From NCBI RefSeq assembly GCF_014203645.1, contig NZ_JACHJL010000004.1, positions 248,001-312,000 of the forward strand: 64,000 bases of DNA, written 5' to 3'. The notes under the pieces are model-generated. The model made no database searches and was not told the DNA's origin. It worked only from the letters and a program-made list of their open reading frames with translations. Below are positions 46,692 to 55,476 of this stretch, piece after piece (position 1 is the stretch's first letter; every line of letters begins with the position of its first letter). The DNA is from Streptomyces zagrosensis (lineage in GTDB: Bacteria > Actinomycetota > Actinomycetes > Streptomycetales > Streptomycetaceae). Position numbers and translations under genes: made by a program.

Positions 46692-46826
46692 CCCCCGCAC
46701 AGGCGGGGGACCACCGTCATCGCCGCCGTCTTGACCGATGCCGCTCACCCCCGCACCCGCGGGGGACCACCGGCTCGTCGCGGTGCGGGGCCGGCGTAGC
46801 TTTCACCCCGCACGCGCGGGGACCAC
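46688..46826 (-). CRISPR. Degenerate three-repeat type I-E-like CRISPR array
   Basis: Repeats lie at 46688-46714, 46744-46770 and 46802-46826. Read on the minus strand they are GTGGTCCCCCGC...GCGGGGGTGAG with a short variable centre, the hairpin form of actinomycete type I-E repeats. The rightmost copy has one base less in each arm. Spacers are 29 and 31 bases and differ from each other. Spacing of 56 and 58 is shorter than the usual 61, and no cas gene is in the window. It is therefore probably a decayed or orphan mini-array. Confidence 0.65.
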
Positions 46827-46831
46827 GCGCC

Positions 46832-47440
46832 TTAGAGCGCCTCCAGCGCCCCATGAGCCAGGCGCCGCAGGAGGGCGGCGGTGTCATCGCGGCCGGGCAG
46901 GATGCTGGAGTGCCCCAGGTGCGGGGTGGAGTTGAGCAGCCCGAACACCGCGTGTACGGAGGCCCTGACCTGGGCCTCGGTCGCGTCGGGGCGCAGTTCT
47001 CGGACGACGTCCACCCACAGCTCGACGTACTGGCGTTGGAGTTGGCGCACCAGCTTGCGATCGCTCTCGCGAAGCTGGCCGAGCTCACGGTCGTGCAGGG
47101 TGATCAGCGGGCGGTCGTCGAGGGCGAACTCGATGTGCCCGTCGATGAGTGAGCCGAGTACGGCGGCGGGCCCCGCGGAGTTTTCGGCCGCCTCGCCGAC
47201 CCGCCGCTTGCCGCCGGCGAGCAGCCTGCCGCTGATGCCGACCAGCAGTTCGGCGAGCATCGCGTCTTTGCCCGCGAAGTGTCGATAGAGGCCGGGGCCG
47301 CTGATGCCCACGGCAGCCCCTATCTCATCGACCCCGACGCCGTGGAAGCCGCGCTCGGCGAAGAGCCGGGCAGCCTCGGCGAGGATTTGCTCCCGCCGGG
47401 TCGGCGCCGGGGCCTGCGTGCTCAGAACTGGTTCGCTCAC
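46832..47440 (-). CDS. TetR-family repressor of the leucine/isovalerate operon
   Basis: This 202-residue regulator has the helix-turn-helix at about residues 15-62 (TRREQILAEAARLFAERGFH, GVGVDEIGAAVGISGPGLY, RHFAGKDAMLAELLVG) and a TetR C-terminal domain (LHDRELGQLRESDRKLVRQL). It is divergent from the liu-type operon. I prefer the GTG at 47440: a TACAAT -10 (47447-47452) ends 6 bp upstream, so the mRNA would be leaderless. The ATG at 47470 would lie upstream of that -10. The CGTTAAC operator arm overlaps the -35, which fits autorepression. Confidence 0.86.
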   Translation of the reverse strand: MSEPVLSTQAPAPTRREQILAEAARLFAERGFHGVGVDEIGAAVGISGPGLYRHFAGKDAMLAELLVGISGRLLAGGKRRVGEAAENSAGPAAVLGSLIDGHIEFALDDRPLITLHDRELGQLRESDRKLVRQLQRQYVELWVDVVRELRPDATEAQVRASVHAVFGLLNSTPHLGHSSILPGRDDTAALLRRLAHGALEAL

Positions 47441-47470
47441 ACAACCATTGTAGACAGCGGCGTTAGTCAT

Positions 47471-47496
47471 CGTTAACCTGACGGAGACAGTTAACG
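47471..47496. promoter_or_regulatory. Operator CGTTAAC-N12-GTTAACG
   Basis: A perfect 7 bp inverted repeat (47471-47477 and 47490-47496) between the TetR gene and the carboxyltransferase gene. Its left arm overlaps the TTAACG -35 of the TetR promoter at 18 bp spacing from the TACAAT -10, so binding would repress tetR and the operon. Confidence 0.82.
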
Positions 47497-47526
47497 CTCA
47501 TTAACCGAGCAAGGGAGCTCGACGGT

Positions 47527-49173
47527 ATGGGGCAGGCACCAGTGCTGGCCAGCAGCGTCGATCCGGCGTCCGACGCCTGGCGGGTAAACGAGGCGGCGCA
47601 CCGAGAGCTGGCGGCTCAGCTGCGGGAGAAGCTCGCGGCGGCGCGACTCGGCGGCGGCGAGCGAGCCCGAGCGCGGCACACCGCCCGCGGCAAACTCCTG
47701 CCGCGCGAGCGGGTCGATGCACTGCTCGATCCCGGCTCCCCCTTCCTTGAGCTGGCCCCGTTGGCCGCCGATGGGATGTACGACGGGCAGGCACCGGCGG
47801 CCGGTGTGATCGCCGGTGTGGGCCGGGTCGCGGGTCGCGAGGTGGTCGTGGTCGCCAACGACGCCACGGTCAAGGGCGGCACGTATTACCCGATGACGGT
47901 CAAGAAGCATCTACGGGCCCAGGAAGTAGCCCTGGAAAACCGTCTCCCGTGCCTGTATCTGGTGGACTCCGGCGGCGCGTTCTTGCCGATGCAGGACGAG
48001 GTCTTCCCCGACCGCGACCATTTCGGCCGGATCTTCTACAACCAGGCCCGGATGTCCAGCGCGGGCATCCCGCAGATCGCCGCGGTCCTTGGCTCCTGCA
48101 CGGCGGGTGGGGCCTATGTTCCGGCGATGAGTGACGAAGCGGTCATCGTCCGCGAGCAGGGCACGATCTTCCTGGGTGGCCCGCCGCTGGTGAAAGCAGC
48201 CACGGGTGAGGTCGTCTCCGCGGAGGAGTTGGGCGGCGGCGAGACGCACTCCAAGATTTCCGGCGTCACGGACCATCTGGCCGAGGACGACGCACACGCC
48301 CTGCGCATCGTGCGCACCATCGTCTCCACACTGCCCGAGCGCGGTTCCCTGCCGTGGGCGGTCGAGCCGGTCCGGGAGCCTGCCGTGGACCCCCTGGGGC
48401 TGTACGGGGCGGTGCCGGTGGACTCTCGTACGCCGTACGACGTGCGCGAGGTGATCGCCCGGGTGGTTGATGGCTCGCAGTTCGCGGAGTTCAAGGCCGA
48501 GTTCGGGACGACGCTGGTCACGGGCTTCGCCCGCATTCACGGCCACCCCGTAGGCATCATCGCGAACAACGGCATTTTGTTCTCCGAATCCGCTCAAAAG
48601 GGCGCCCACTTCATCGAGCTGTGCGACCAGCGCGGCATCCCGCTGGTCTTCTTGCAGAACATCTCGGGCTTCATGGTCGGCAAGCAGTACGAGGCGGGCG
48701 GCATCGCCAAGCACGGCGCCAAGATGGTGATGGCGGTGGCCTGCGCCCGGGTGCCGAAGCTGACGATGGTCATAGGCGGCTCGTACGGCGCAGGCAACTA
48801 CTCCATGTGCGGCCGTGCCTATGCGCCACGCTTCCTGTGGATGTGGCCCAACGCCAAGATCTCGGTGATGGGCGGGGAGCAGGCTGCCTCGGTCCTCGCG
48901 ACCGTCAAGCGGGACCAGTTGGAGGGGCGCGGCGAGGAGTGGAGCCAGGAGGACGAAGAGTCCTTCCGCGCCCCGGTCCGTGCGCAGTACGACGCCCAGG
49001 GCAATGCCTACTACGCGACGGCGCGGCTGTGGGACGACGGGGTCATCGACCCGCTGGACACCCGCACCGTGCTCGGCCTGGCGCTCACCGCCTGCGCAAA
49101 CGCGCCGCTGCCCGGCACTCCCGGCTTCGCCAGCGCGGACGCGGCCCCCGGCTACGGCGTCTTCCGGATGTGA
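47527..49173 (+). CDS. accD1: Acyl-CoA carboxylase beta subunit (methylcrotonyl-CoA carboxylase type)
   Basis: This 548-residue carboxyltransferase moves the carboxyl group from biotin to 3-methylcrotonyl-CoA in leucine breakdown. It has the crotonase-fold CT signatures: [76 protein letters not shown] in the N-domain and [40 protein letters not shown] in the C-domain. Start ATG 47527 with GGGAG nine bases upstream. It is the first gene of the operon, 10 bp before the biotin-carboxylase gene, under the TetR operator. Length and motifs are normal. Confidence 0.93.
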   Translation: MGQAPVLASSVDPASDAWRVNEAAHRELAAQLREKLAAARLGGGERARARHTARGKLLPRERVDALLDPGSPFLELAPLAADGMYDGQAPAAGVIAGVGRVAGREVVVVANDATVKGGTYYPMTVKKHLRAQEVALENRLPCLYLVDSGGAFLPMQDEVFPDRDHFGRIFYNQARMSSAGIPQIAAVLGSCTAGGAYVPAMSDEAVIVREQGTIFLGGPPLVKAATGEVVSAEELGGGETHSKISGVTDHLAEDDAHALRIVRTIVSTLPERGSLPWAVEPVREPAVDPLGLYGAVPVDSRTPYDVREVIARVVDGSQFAEFKAEFGTTLVTGFARIHGHPVGIIANNGILFSESAQKGAHFIELCDQRGIPLVFLQNISGFMVGKQYEAGGIAKHGAKMVMAVACARVPKLTMVIGGSYGAGNYSMCGRAYAPRFLWMWPNAKISVMGGEQAASVLATVKRDQLEGRGEEWSQEDEESFRAPVRAQYDAQGNAYYATARLWDDGVIDPLDTRTVLGLALTACANAPLPGTPGFASADAAPGYGVFRM

Positions 49174-49183
49174 GGGGCGCACC

Positions 49184-51541
49184 ATGACGAGAGCACAGAC
49201 GGCACAGACAGCACAAGCGACACAGGCAGCACAGACGACACAGCGGGTGGCCGGTCGGTCGGCGGCCCACAAGGCGCCCGGCTCGCGGGCCGGGCAGGAG
49301 GCGGAGCGGGTGACAGCGGCAATGTTCGACACCGTGCTGGTTGCGAACCGTGGGGAGATCGCGGTCCGGGTCATCCGCACGCTGCGCGAACTCGGAGTGC
49401 GGTCAGTGGCCGTCTTCAGCGACGCCGACGCGGATGCCCGGCATGTGCGCGAGGCGGACACAGCCGTGCGGATCGGCCCTACGGCGGCGGCCGAGAGCTA
49501 TCTGTCCATCGAGCGGCTGTTGGACGCCGCGGCGCGCAGCGGAGCCCAGGCGGTCCACCCCGGCTATGGCTTCCTCGCCGAGAACGCCGCGTTTGCCCGC
49601 GCCTGCGCGGACGCGGGCCTGGCTTTTATCGGTCCGCCCGCCGATGCGATCGAGCTGATGGGCGACAAGATCCGCGCCAAAGAGACGGTGCAGGCTGCGG
49701 GTGTTCCGGTCGTGCCCGGCTCGTCGGGCAGCGGGTTGAGTGACGACCAACTCATCGAGGCAGCCCGCGAGATCGGCACCCCCGTGCTGCTCAAGCCCTC
49801 CGCCGGGGGCGGCGGCAAGGGCATGCGACTGGTACGGAACGAGGCGCTGCTCGCCGATGAGATTGCGGCGGCCCGCCGCGAGGCGCAGGGTTCGTTCGGC
49901 GATGACACGCTTTTGGTCGAGCGCTGGGTGGACCAGCCCCGGCACATCGAAATCCAGATCCTGGCCGACGCCCACGGCCATGTCATCCACCTCGGCGAGC
50001 GCGAGTGCTCCCTCCAACGCCGGCACCAAAAGATCATCGAGGAGGCGCCGAGCCCGCTCCTTGACGAGACGACCCGGGCGGCCATGGGCGAGGCTGCGGT
50101 TCAGGCCGCGCGGTCCTGTGGCTACACCGGTGCGGGCACCGTCGAGTTCATCGTCCCCGGCAGCACCCTGGCCGCGGGCAGGGACCACCAAGGCCCGGGC
50201 GATTACTTCTTCATGGAGATGAACACCCGGCTCCAGGTCGAACACCCGGTCACCGAGCTGGTCACCGGCCTCGACCTGGTCGCGTGGCAACTTCGGGTCG
50301 CGGCGGGCGAGCCGCTCCCGTTCACGCAGGCGGACATCACGTTGACCGGGCACGCGGTGGAGGCCCGCATCTGCGCCGAGACCGTCCGTGCCACGGCCGA
50401 CGGGGATCGGGTGGACTTCCTCCCCTCGGCGGGCACGGTCGCCGCGCTCAGCGAGCCCGCCGGCGAAGGGGTGCGGGTCGATTCCGGGCTCTCGGTGGGC
50501 AGCGAGGTGGGCACCGCGTACGACCCGATGCTCGCCAAGGTCATCGCGTACGGCCCAGACCGCGCGACCGCGCTGCGACGACTGCGGGCCGCCCTCGCCG
50601 AGACCACCATTCTCGGCCTTGATACCAACACCGGGTTTTTGCGCCGTCTCCTCGCCCACCCCGATGTGGTCTCCGGCGCGTTGGACACCGGCCTGGTAGA
50701 CCGCGCTGCGGCGGCGCTGACCCCGGCGGCCATCCCGGCCGAGGTGTACGGGGCGGCGGCCCTGCTGCGGCAGGCCGCCCTGGAGCCGGCCGCTCCCGCA
50801 GCGGCCGGTTGGACCGACCCGTTCTCGCTGCCAACGGGCTGGCGGCTCGGCGGCGACACCGCCCCCACCGTGCACCACCTGCGCGTTCCGGGTCACGACC
50901 CGGTGGCCGTGCAGGTGCGCGGCCGGGCGCATGATGCCGAGGTCGCGATCGCAGACGCAGCGCCGGTCACCGCCCGGCTGATCACCCAGAGCGACACGAC
51001 GAGCGGGACGACGGGTGCCTCCCGGGTGCTCCTCGAATGGGGCGGAGTCACCCAGGTCTTCTCCCACTCCCTCGCCGGCTCCCCGGGAGACGCTGTGGGA
51101 GGCTCCTGGCTGGCGCGCGACGGTGACGCCTGGCATGTCGCCGACCACGATCCCGTGGAGGCCGCGCTGAGCGGCAGCGCCGCCGGCGCACACGCGGGCA
51201 CCCTGACCGCCCCGATGCCCGGCACGGTCACCGTGGTCAAGGCCGCCGTTGGCGACACGGTCACGGCGGGCCAGGGGTTGCTGGTCGTCGAGGCGATGAA
51301 GATGGAGCATGTCATCGCCGCGGTGCATGACGGCACCGTCACCGAGCTCGATGTGCGACCGGGCAGCACGGTGGCCATGGACCAGGTGCTGGCCGTGGTC
51401 ACCCCGCACGAAACGGCGAGCGAGCCCCCGGCCGAGCCCGGTCCCGCCCCGGGCACGGAGTCGGCCGCTGACGGCGCCGCGGCCGTTCCCCAAACCCGTA
51501 CGGCCGATGCCGCGGCCGGGCACGAGGAGGGCACACGATGA
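49184..51541 (+). CDS. accA1: Biotin-dependent acyl-CoA carboxylase alpha subunit
   Basis: This 785-residue protein carries biotin carboxylase and biotin-carrier domains and charges biotin with bicarbonate and ATP for the beta subunit. BC domain from about residue 47 (FDTVLVANRGEIAVRVIRTL), ATP-grasp KPSAGGGGKGMRLV, then RDCSLQRRHQK-type RECSLQRRHQKIIEEAPSP and EMNTRLQVEHPVTE. Biotin site EAMKMEH near residue 706. Start ATG 49184 follows GAGGGG. The first 46 residues are a Thr/Ala/Gln repeat tail (TAQTAQATQAAQTTQ) absent from relatives, and about 45 low-complexity residues trail the biotin domain. The stop overlaps the next start by ATGA. Confidence 0.92.
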   Translation: MTRAQTAQTAQATQAAQTTQRVAGRSAAHKAPGSRAGQEAERVTAAMFDTVLVANRGEIAVRVIRTLRELGVRSVAVFSDADADARHVREADTAVRIGPTAAAESYLSIERLLDAAARSGAQAVHPGYGFLAENAAFARACADAGLAFIGPPADAIELMGDKIRAKETVQAAGVPVVPGSSGSGLSDDQLIEAAREIGTPVLLKPSAGGGGKGMRLVRNEALLADEIAAARREAQGSFGDDTLLVERWVDQPRHIEIQILADAHGHVIHLGERECSLQRRHQKIIEEAPSPLLDETTRAAMGEAAVQAARSCGYTGAGTVEFIVPGSTLAAGRDHQGPGDYFFMEMNTRLQVEHPVTELVTGLDLVAWQLRVAAGEPLPFTQADITLTGHAVEARICAETVRATADGDRVDFLPSAGTVAALSEPAGEGVRVDSGLSVGSEVGTAYDPMLAKVIAYGPDRATALRRLRAALAETTILGLDTNTGFLRRLLAHPDVVSGALDTGLVDRAAAALTPAAIPAEVYGAAALLRQAALEPAAPAAAGWTDPFSLPTGWRLGGDTAPTVHHLRVPGHDPVAVQVRGRAHDAEVAIADAAPVTARLITQSDTTSGTTGASRVLLEWGGVTQVFSHSLAGSPGDAVGGSWLARDGDAWHVADHDPVEAALSGSAAGAHAGTLTAPMPGTVTVVKAAVGDTVTAGQGLLVVEAMKMEHVIAAVHDGTVTELDVRPGSTVAMDQVLAVVTPHETASEPPAEPGPAPGTESAADGAAAVPQTRTADAAAGHEEGTR

Positions 51542-52695
51542 TCGAGGGTCTGCCGATGGCCGTCCCCGCGCCGGGCGCCGGCCTTCCGGCTCGGGTCCGT
51601 ATCTACGAGGTCGGCGCGCGCGATGGCCTCCAGAACGAAAAAGCGATCGTGCCCGTTGAGGTGAAGGCTGAGTTCATCCGTCGCCTCGCCGCCGCCGGGC
51701 TCGGCACGATCGAGGCCACGAGCTTCGTCCACCCCAAGTGGGTGCCCCAACTCGCCGATGCCGAACAGTTGATGCCGCTGCTCGACGGGCTCGGCGTGGG
51801 CCCCGGTGGCACTAACGGCAGCGACAGCAGCACTGGGGACGCCGCCGCTCGCGAAGGCGCCCACGGCGGCGCTGGCACGACCGGAACCAGCCCACTCGGG
51901 GCCAACCCAGCCCGGACCAGCCCGGTAGGGACCAGCCCAGCCGGGACCAGCCCAGTCGGGATCGGCAGGGCCAGCGCCAGCACGGCCGGGGCCGACGGTG
52001 CGGGCGGTGTCCGGTTGCCGGTTCTGGTGCCCAATGAACGCGGTGTGGACCGTGCGCTGGCGCTCGGTGTTCGCGATATCGCCGTCTTCGGCAGCGCCAC
52101 CGAGTCGTTCGCCAAGGCCAACCTCAACCGCACGGTGGACGAGGCGCTGGCCATGTTCGCACCGGTGATCGCCAAGGCTGCCGGGGCGGGGGCCCGGGTG
52201 CGCGGTTACCTGTCGATGTGCTTCGGTGACCCCTGGGAGGGCCCCGTGCCGATAGCGCGGGTCGCCGACATCAGCCGCCGCCTCCTGGACCTCGGCTGTG
52301 ACGAGCTGAGCCTGGGCGACACCATCGGCGTCGCCACTCCCGGCCATGTCTCCGCGCTGCTGACCACGCTGAACGAGGCGGGGGTGCCGACCGACCGGAT
52401 CGGTGTCCACTTCCACGACACCTATGGCCAGGCCCTGGCCAACACCCTCGCAGCGCTCCAGCACGGCGTGACCACCGTCGATGCCTCCGCCGGCGGTCTC
52501 GGCGGCTGCCCGTACGCCAAGAGCGCCACCGGCAACCTCGCCACCGAAGACCTCGTTTGGATGTTGCACGGCCTCGGCATCGACACCGGGGTCGATCTCG
52601 GCCGGCTCACCGCTACCAGCGTGTGGATGGCCGACCAACTGGGCCGGCCCAGCCCTTCCCGTACTGTTCGCGCCCTCTCCCACAAGGAGCCGTAG
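51538..52695 (+). CDS. hmgL: Hydroxymethylglutaryl-CoA lyase with repeat insertion
   Basis: This 385-residue protein cleaves HMG-CoA to acetyl-CoA and acetoacetate, the last leucine step. HMG-CoA lyase features are RIYEVGARDGLQNEKAIVP with the catalytic Arg/Asp, ATSFVHPKWVPQLADAEQL, RGYLSMCFGDPWEGPVP, LSLGDTIGVATPGHVSALL, GVHFHDTYGQALANTLAALQ (metal His) and DASAGGLGGCPYAKSATGNL with the loop Cys. The family is about 300-320 residues long. Here about 70 Gly/Ser/Thr-rich residues with TSPVG/TSPAG repeats (about 86-158) are inserted after the second strand, before RLPVLVPNERG. Translationally coupled to the upstream gene and 2 bp before the acyl-CoA dehydrogenase ATG. Confidence 0.92.
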   Translation: MIEGLPMAVPAPGAGLPARVRIYEVGARDGLQNEKAIVPVEVKAEFIRRLAAAGLGTIEATSFVHPKWVPQLADAEQLMPLLDGLGVGPGGTNGSDSSTGDAAAREGAHGGAGTTGTSPLGANPARTSPVGTSPAGTSPVGIGRASASTAGADGAGGVRLPVLVPNERGVDRALALGVRDIAVFGSATESFAKANLNRTVDEALAMFAPVIAKAAGAGARVRGYLSMCFGDPWEGPVPIARVADISRRLLDLGCDELSLGDTIGVATPGHVSALLTTLNEAGVPTDRIGVHFHDTYGQALANTLAALQHGVTTVDASAGGLGGCPYAKSATGNLATEDLVWMLHGLGIDTGVDLGRLTATSVWMADQLGRPSPSRTVRALSHKEP

Positions 52696-52697
52696 CC

Positions 52698-53864
52698 ATG
52701 TCCCTCGACCACCGTCTGTCCGCCGAGCACGAGGAACTGCGCAAGACCGTCGAGGCGTTCGCGCACGATGTCGTCGCACCGTCGATCGGCGAGTTCTGGG
52801 AGAACCACCAGTTCCCGTACGAGATCATCCGCGAGATGGGCCGCATGGGCTTGTTCGGGCTGCCCTACTCCGAGGAGTACGGCGGCATGGGCGGTGACTT
52901 CCTCGCTCTGTGCCTGGCCATCGAGGAGTTGGCCCGCGTGGACTCCTCCGTGGCCGTGACGCTGGAGGCCGGCGTTTCGCTCGGCTCCATGCCGATCTAC
53001 CTGTACGGCACCGAGGAGCAAAAGCGCACCTGGCTGCCGGACCTGTGCTCCGGTGCCGCGCTGGGCGCCTTCGGGCTGACCGAGCCCGGCGGCGGCTCCG
53101 ACGCGGGAGGCACCCTCACCACGGCCCGGCTGGACGAGGAGACCAACGAGTGGGTGATCAACGGCACCAAGTGCTTCATCACCAACTCGGGCACCGACAT
53201 CACCTCACTGGTCACGGTCACCGCCGTCACGGGCCGCAAGCCCGATGGACGTCCACTCATCTCGTCGATCATCGTGCCCTCCGGCACTCCGGGCTTCACC
53301 GTGGGCGCTCCGTACTCCAAGGTCGGTTGGAACGCATCCGACACCCGCGAGCTGTCCTTCTCCGACTGCCGCGTCCCGGCCGCCAACCTGCTGGGCGAAC
53401 AGGGCCGCGGATACGCGCAGTTCCTCCGCATCCTGGACGAGGGGCGGGTCGCCATCTCCGCGCTGGCCACCGGGCTCGCCCAAGGCTGTGTGGATGAGTC
53501 CGTGGCGTACGCGAAGACTCGTGAGGCGTTCGGCAAGCCGATCGGCGCCAACCAGGCCATCCAGTTCAAGCTCGCCGACATGGACATGCGTGCCTACACG
53601 GCCCGTACGGCCTGGCGGGACGCCGCAGCCCGGATGGCGCACGGTGAGCCGTTCAAGAAGCAGGCATCCATGGCCAAGCTGTATAGCTGCGAGGTGGCGG
53701 TCACCAACGCCCGCGAGGCCACCCAGGTGCACGGCGGCTACGGCTTTATGAACGAGTACCCGGTGGCGCGCATGTGGCGCGACTCCAAGATCCTGGAGAT
53801 CGGCGAGGGCACCAGCGAGGTGCAGCGCATGCTGATCGCCCGCGAGCTCGGCCTGGAAGCCTAA
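52698..53864 (+). CDS. acdH: Acyl-CoA dehydrogenase of branched-chain catabolism (AcdH-like, isovaleryl/isobutyryl-CoA)
   Basis: This 388-residue FAD enzyme closely resembles Streptomyces AcdH as I remember it (MSLDHRLS-type start, EELRKTVEAFAHDVVAPSIG). It probably oxidises isovaleryl-CoA to 3-methylcrotonyl-CoA, the substrate of the carboxylase encoded upstream. Key stretches are FGLTEPGGGSDAGGTLTTAR, YSKVGWNASDTRELSFSDCR, KTREAFGKPIGANQAIQFK, HGGYGFMNEYPVARMWRDSK and ILEIGEGTSEVQRMLIAREL with the catalytic Glu region. Start ATG 52698 follows AAGGAG. Last gene of the operon, only 2 bp after hmgL. Other branched acyl-CoA substrates are possible. Confidence 0.94.
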   Translation: MSLDHRLSAEHEELRKTVEAFAHDVVAPSIGEFWENHQFPYEIIREMGRMGLFGLPYSEEYGGMGGDFLALCLAIEELARVDSSVAVTLEAGVSLGSMPIYLYGTEEQKRTWLPDLCSGAALGAFGLTEPGGGSDAGGTLTTARLDEETNEWVINGTKCFITNSGTDITSLVTVTAVTGRKPDGRPLISSIIVPSGTPGFTVGAPYSKVGWNASDTRELSFSDCRVPAANLLGEQGRGYAQFLRILDEGRVAISALATGLAQGCVDESVAYAKTREAFGKPIGANQAIQFKLADMDMRAYTARTAWRDAAARMAHGEPFKKQASMAKLYSCEVAVTNAREATQVHGGYGFMNEYPVARMWRDSKILEIGEGTSEVQRMLIARELGLEA

Positions 53865-54056
53865 AGCCACTTCCCAGCGAACCCCGTTCCCGCCCGCCGC
53901 TCGTTGTCCACCCCGCCCCGCCCATTTCCGCCCTGCCCGCTCCCCCACTCTGCCCGTTCCGCACGTGCCGCGCGCCCCCACGGCGTCCGTGCAGCAGCCC
54001 CGCGGAACGGGCAGAGCCCACCGTCCATGGCGACAGCGCGTGGAAGAATCCAGGTC

Positions 54057-54953
54057 ATGGCGGAGATCATCCAAAAGGACGGCACATGGACCTTCGACGG
54101 GGAGGCCATACGTATCGTGCCGGGGCGGGACAAGAGCGTCAGCCCCGTTCGGCAGGCGCTCGGTGAACTGGTCGTGCCGTTGCAGGTGTTGACGGGAGTT
54201 TCCTTCGAGGTGGGCCGCAAATCGGGACGGCTACGGCTGCGCCTGCGGGAGGGCTCCGACCCGTTGTTGCAGGCGGTGGGTGGGTGGCTGCCGGACGGCG
54301 CTGACCCCTATCAGCTCTCGGTCGAGCCGGACCGCTCGGGCGTCGCCGAGTACCTCGTAGATGAGGTCCGCAACGCGCTGCTCCTGGAGCAGGTGCCCGC
54401 AACACCGTGCGACCGATATCTGCTGCCCGGCCCACCGGTACCGCTGTCGGCTTCGGCCGGTGACGCCACGGCCTCCTTCGACGGGGAGAACATCCGCCTG
54501 GAATGGAACTGGAAGACTGAGGACTCCAAGAAGTCGGCCGGGACCCAGGTCTTTTCGATCGCCGACGTGGACGCCGTGGAGTGGCTATGGCCCGCCGGCC
54601 TGGAGAACGGCTACCTCCGCTTCATCGTGGCCAAGGCGCCCACCAAGACGCCACCGAAGTACGACCCGCGCGCGGTCGAGTTGTACGGCTTCAAGAAGGA
54701 CCCGTTGATGGCGCTGGTAGCGGCGGCGGTCACCGCCCGGATGCCGCACCCTGGCGCGGCGCCCGAGCCCGCTTCCGTACCGGCCCCGGCGTCGGCCGCC
54801 GCCACACCGGCCGCGCCCGGCGGAAGCGGAAGCGGAAGCGACCACGATGCGCTGCTACGACGCCTGCGCGAGCTCGGTGAGCTGCACCGCGAGGGGATAC
54901 TGACCGACGACGAGTTCAGCACCGCAAAGCAGGCCGTGCTGCGCCTCCTTTAG
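54057..54953 (+). CDS. DUF4429 and SHOCT domain protein
   Basis: This 298-residue protein has two DUF4429 copies (GTWTFDGEAIRIVPGRD near residue 10 and ATASFDGENIRLEWNWK near 140). A Pro/Ala-rich linker (about 225-262) and a C-terminal SHOCT motif (LRELGELHREGILTDDEFS) follow. Function is unknown; DUF4429 has a PH-like fold as far as I know. Start ATG 54057 (MAEIIQKDGTW). An AAGAAT hexamer (54044-54049) ends 7 bp upstream, so a leaderless transcript is possible. The ATG ten codons earlier is less likely. It stands alone after the leucine operon. Confidence 0.86.
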   Translation: MAEIIQKDGTWTFDGEAIRIVPGRDKSVSPVRQALGELVVPLQVLTGVSFEVGRKSGRLRLRLREGSDPLLQAVGGWLPDGADPYQLSVEPDRSGVAEYLVDEVRNALLLEQVPATPCDRYLLPGPPVPLSASAGDATASFDGENIRLEWNWKTEDSKKSAGTQVFSIADVDAVEWLWPAGLENGYLRFIVAKAPTKTPPKYDPRAVELYGFKKDPLMALVAAAVTARMPHPGAAPEPASVPAPASAAATPAAPGGSGSGSDHDALLRRLRELGELHREGILTDDEFSTAKQAVLRLL

Positions 54954-55039
54954 GCCATCCCGTCGTCATTTTCATCGAGCCGTGCCCGATATCGGGCAGA
55001 TTTCTTGCGAAACTCCTCGCTCACCCGCAGTATCGACGG

Positions 55040-55339
55040 GTGCTCGATCGCCGTAACCGAAGCGCTGGCGCCAGCCAGACGTCTCATGACGACCTCGTTG
55101 ACCACCTGGTGCGTAGCTCACCGCTCAACCGCGGCGAGGCCAGCCGGGTGGTGCTCGATGTGCTGGCGTACTTCGATGAGACGACGGAGGAGTTCGTACG
55201 CCGCCGCCACCGCGAACTACAGTCCGCGGGGCTGACGAATGCGGACATCTTTGAGCGGATTGCGACCGAGCTGCCGCACCGTGCGGTAGCGCCGCCCGCG
55301 CTCTCCCTGCGGCAACTTCGCCGCATTGTCTACGGCTGA
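55040..55339 (+). CDS. Small conserved actinomycete protein
   Basis: This protein of up to 99 residues has the core LVDHLVRSSPLNRGEASRVV, YFDETTEEFVRRRHRELQSA, GLTNADIFERIATELPHRAV, APPALSLRQLRRIVYG. I recall similar short proteins in Streptomyces, often near glmS, with no known function. GTG 55040 is the only usual start in frame, without a visible ribosome site. The upstream part (RNRSAGASQTSH) is not conserved-looking, so the true start is uncertain. It lies 137 bp before glmS in the same direction. Confidence 0.75.
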   Translation: MLDRRNRSAGASQTSHDDLVDHLVRSSPLNRGEASRVVLDVLAYFDETTEEFVRRRHRELQSAGLTNADIFERIATELPHRAVAPPALSLRQLRRIVYG

Positions 55340-55476
55340 CCGGGCCACCCTGAACCCAGCAATCCACAGTTCGCCAGGTCAAGACCAGCGGGCCGCGAGC
55401 CGACGCATCGGCGGCGGACAGGTCAGCGAGTTGTTGATCGCTCCAAGACATCTACATCACGCGGGAGGGACCGACC

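Larger units (their letters stand above)
46396..46831. other. Gap with tRNA-like palindrome and CRISPR-like repeats
   Basis: No protein gene. From left: the acyl-CoA dehydrogenase promoter region (46396-46560), ordinary GC-rich DNA, the palindrome at 46663-46691 and three CRISPR-like repeats (46688-46826) that end 5 bp before the TetR stop codon. Confidence 0.6.

Noticed and set aside
55300..55476. glmS ribozyme upstream of glmS.
   Set aside because: The leader is too short and lacks the ribozyme core; glmS ribozymes are mostly a feature of Firmicutes.
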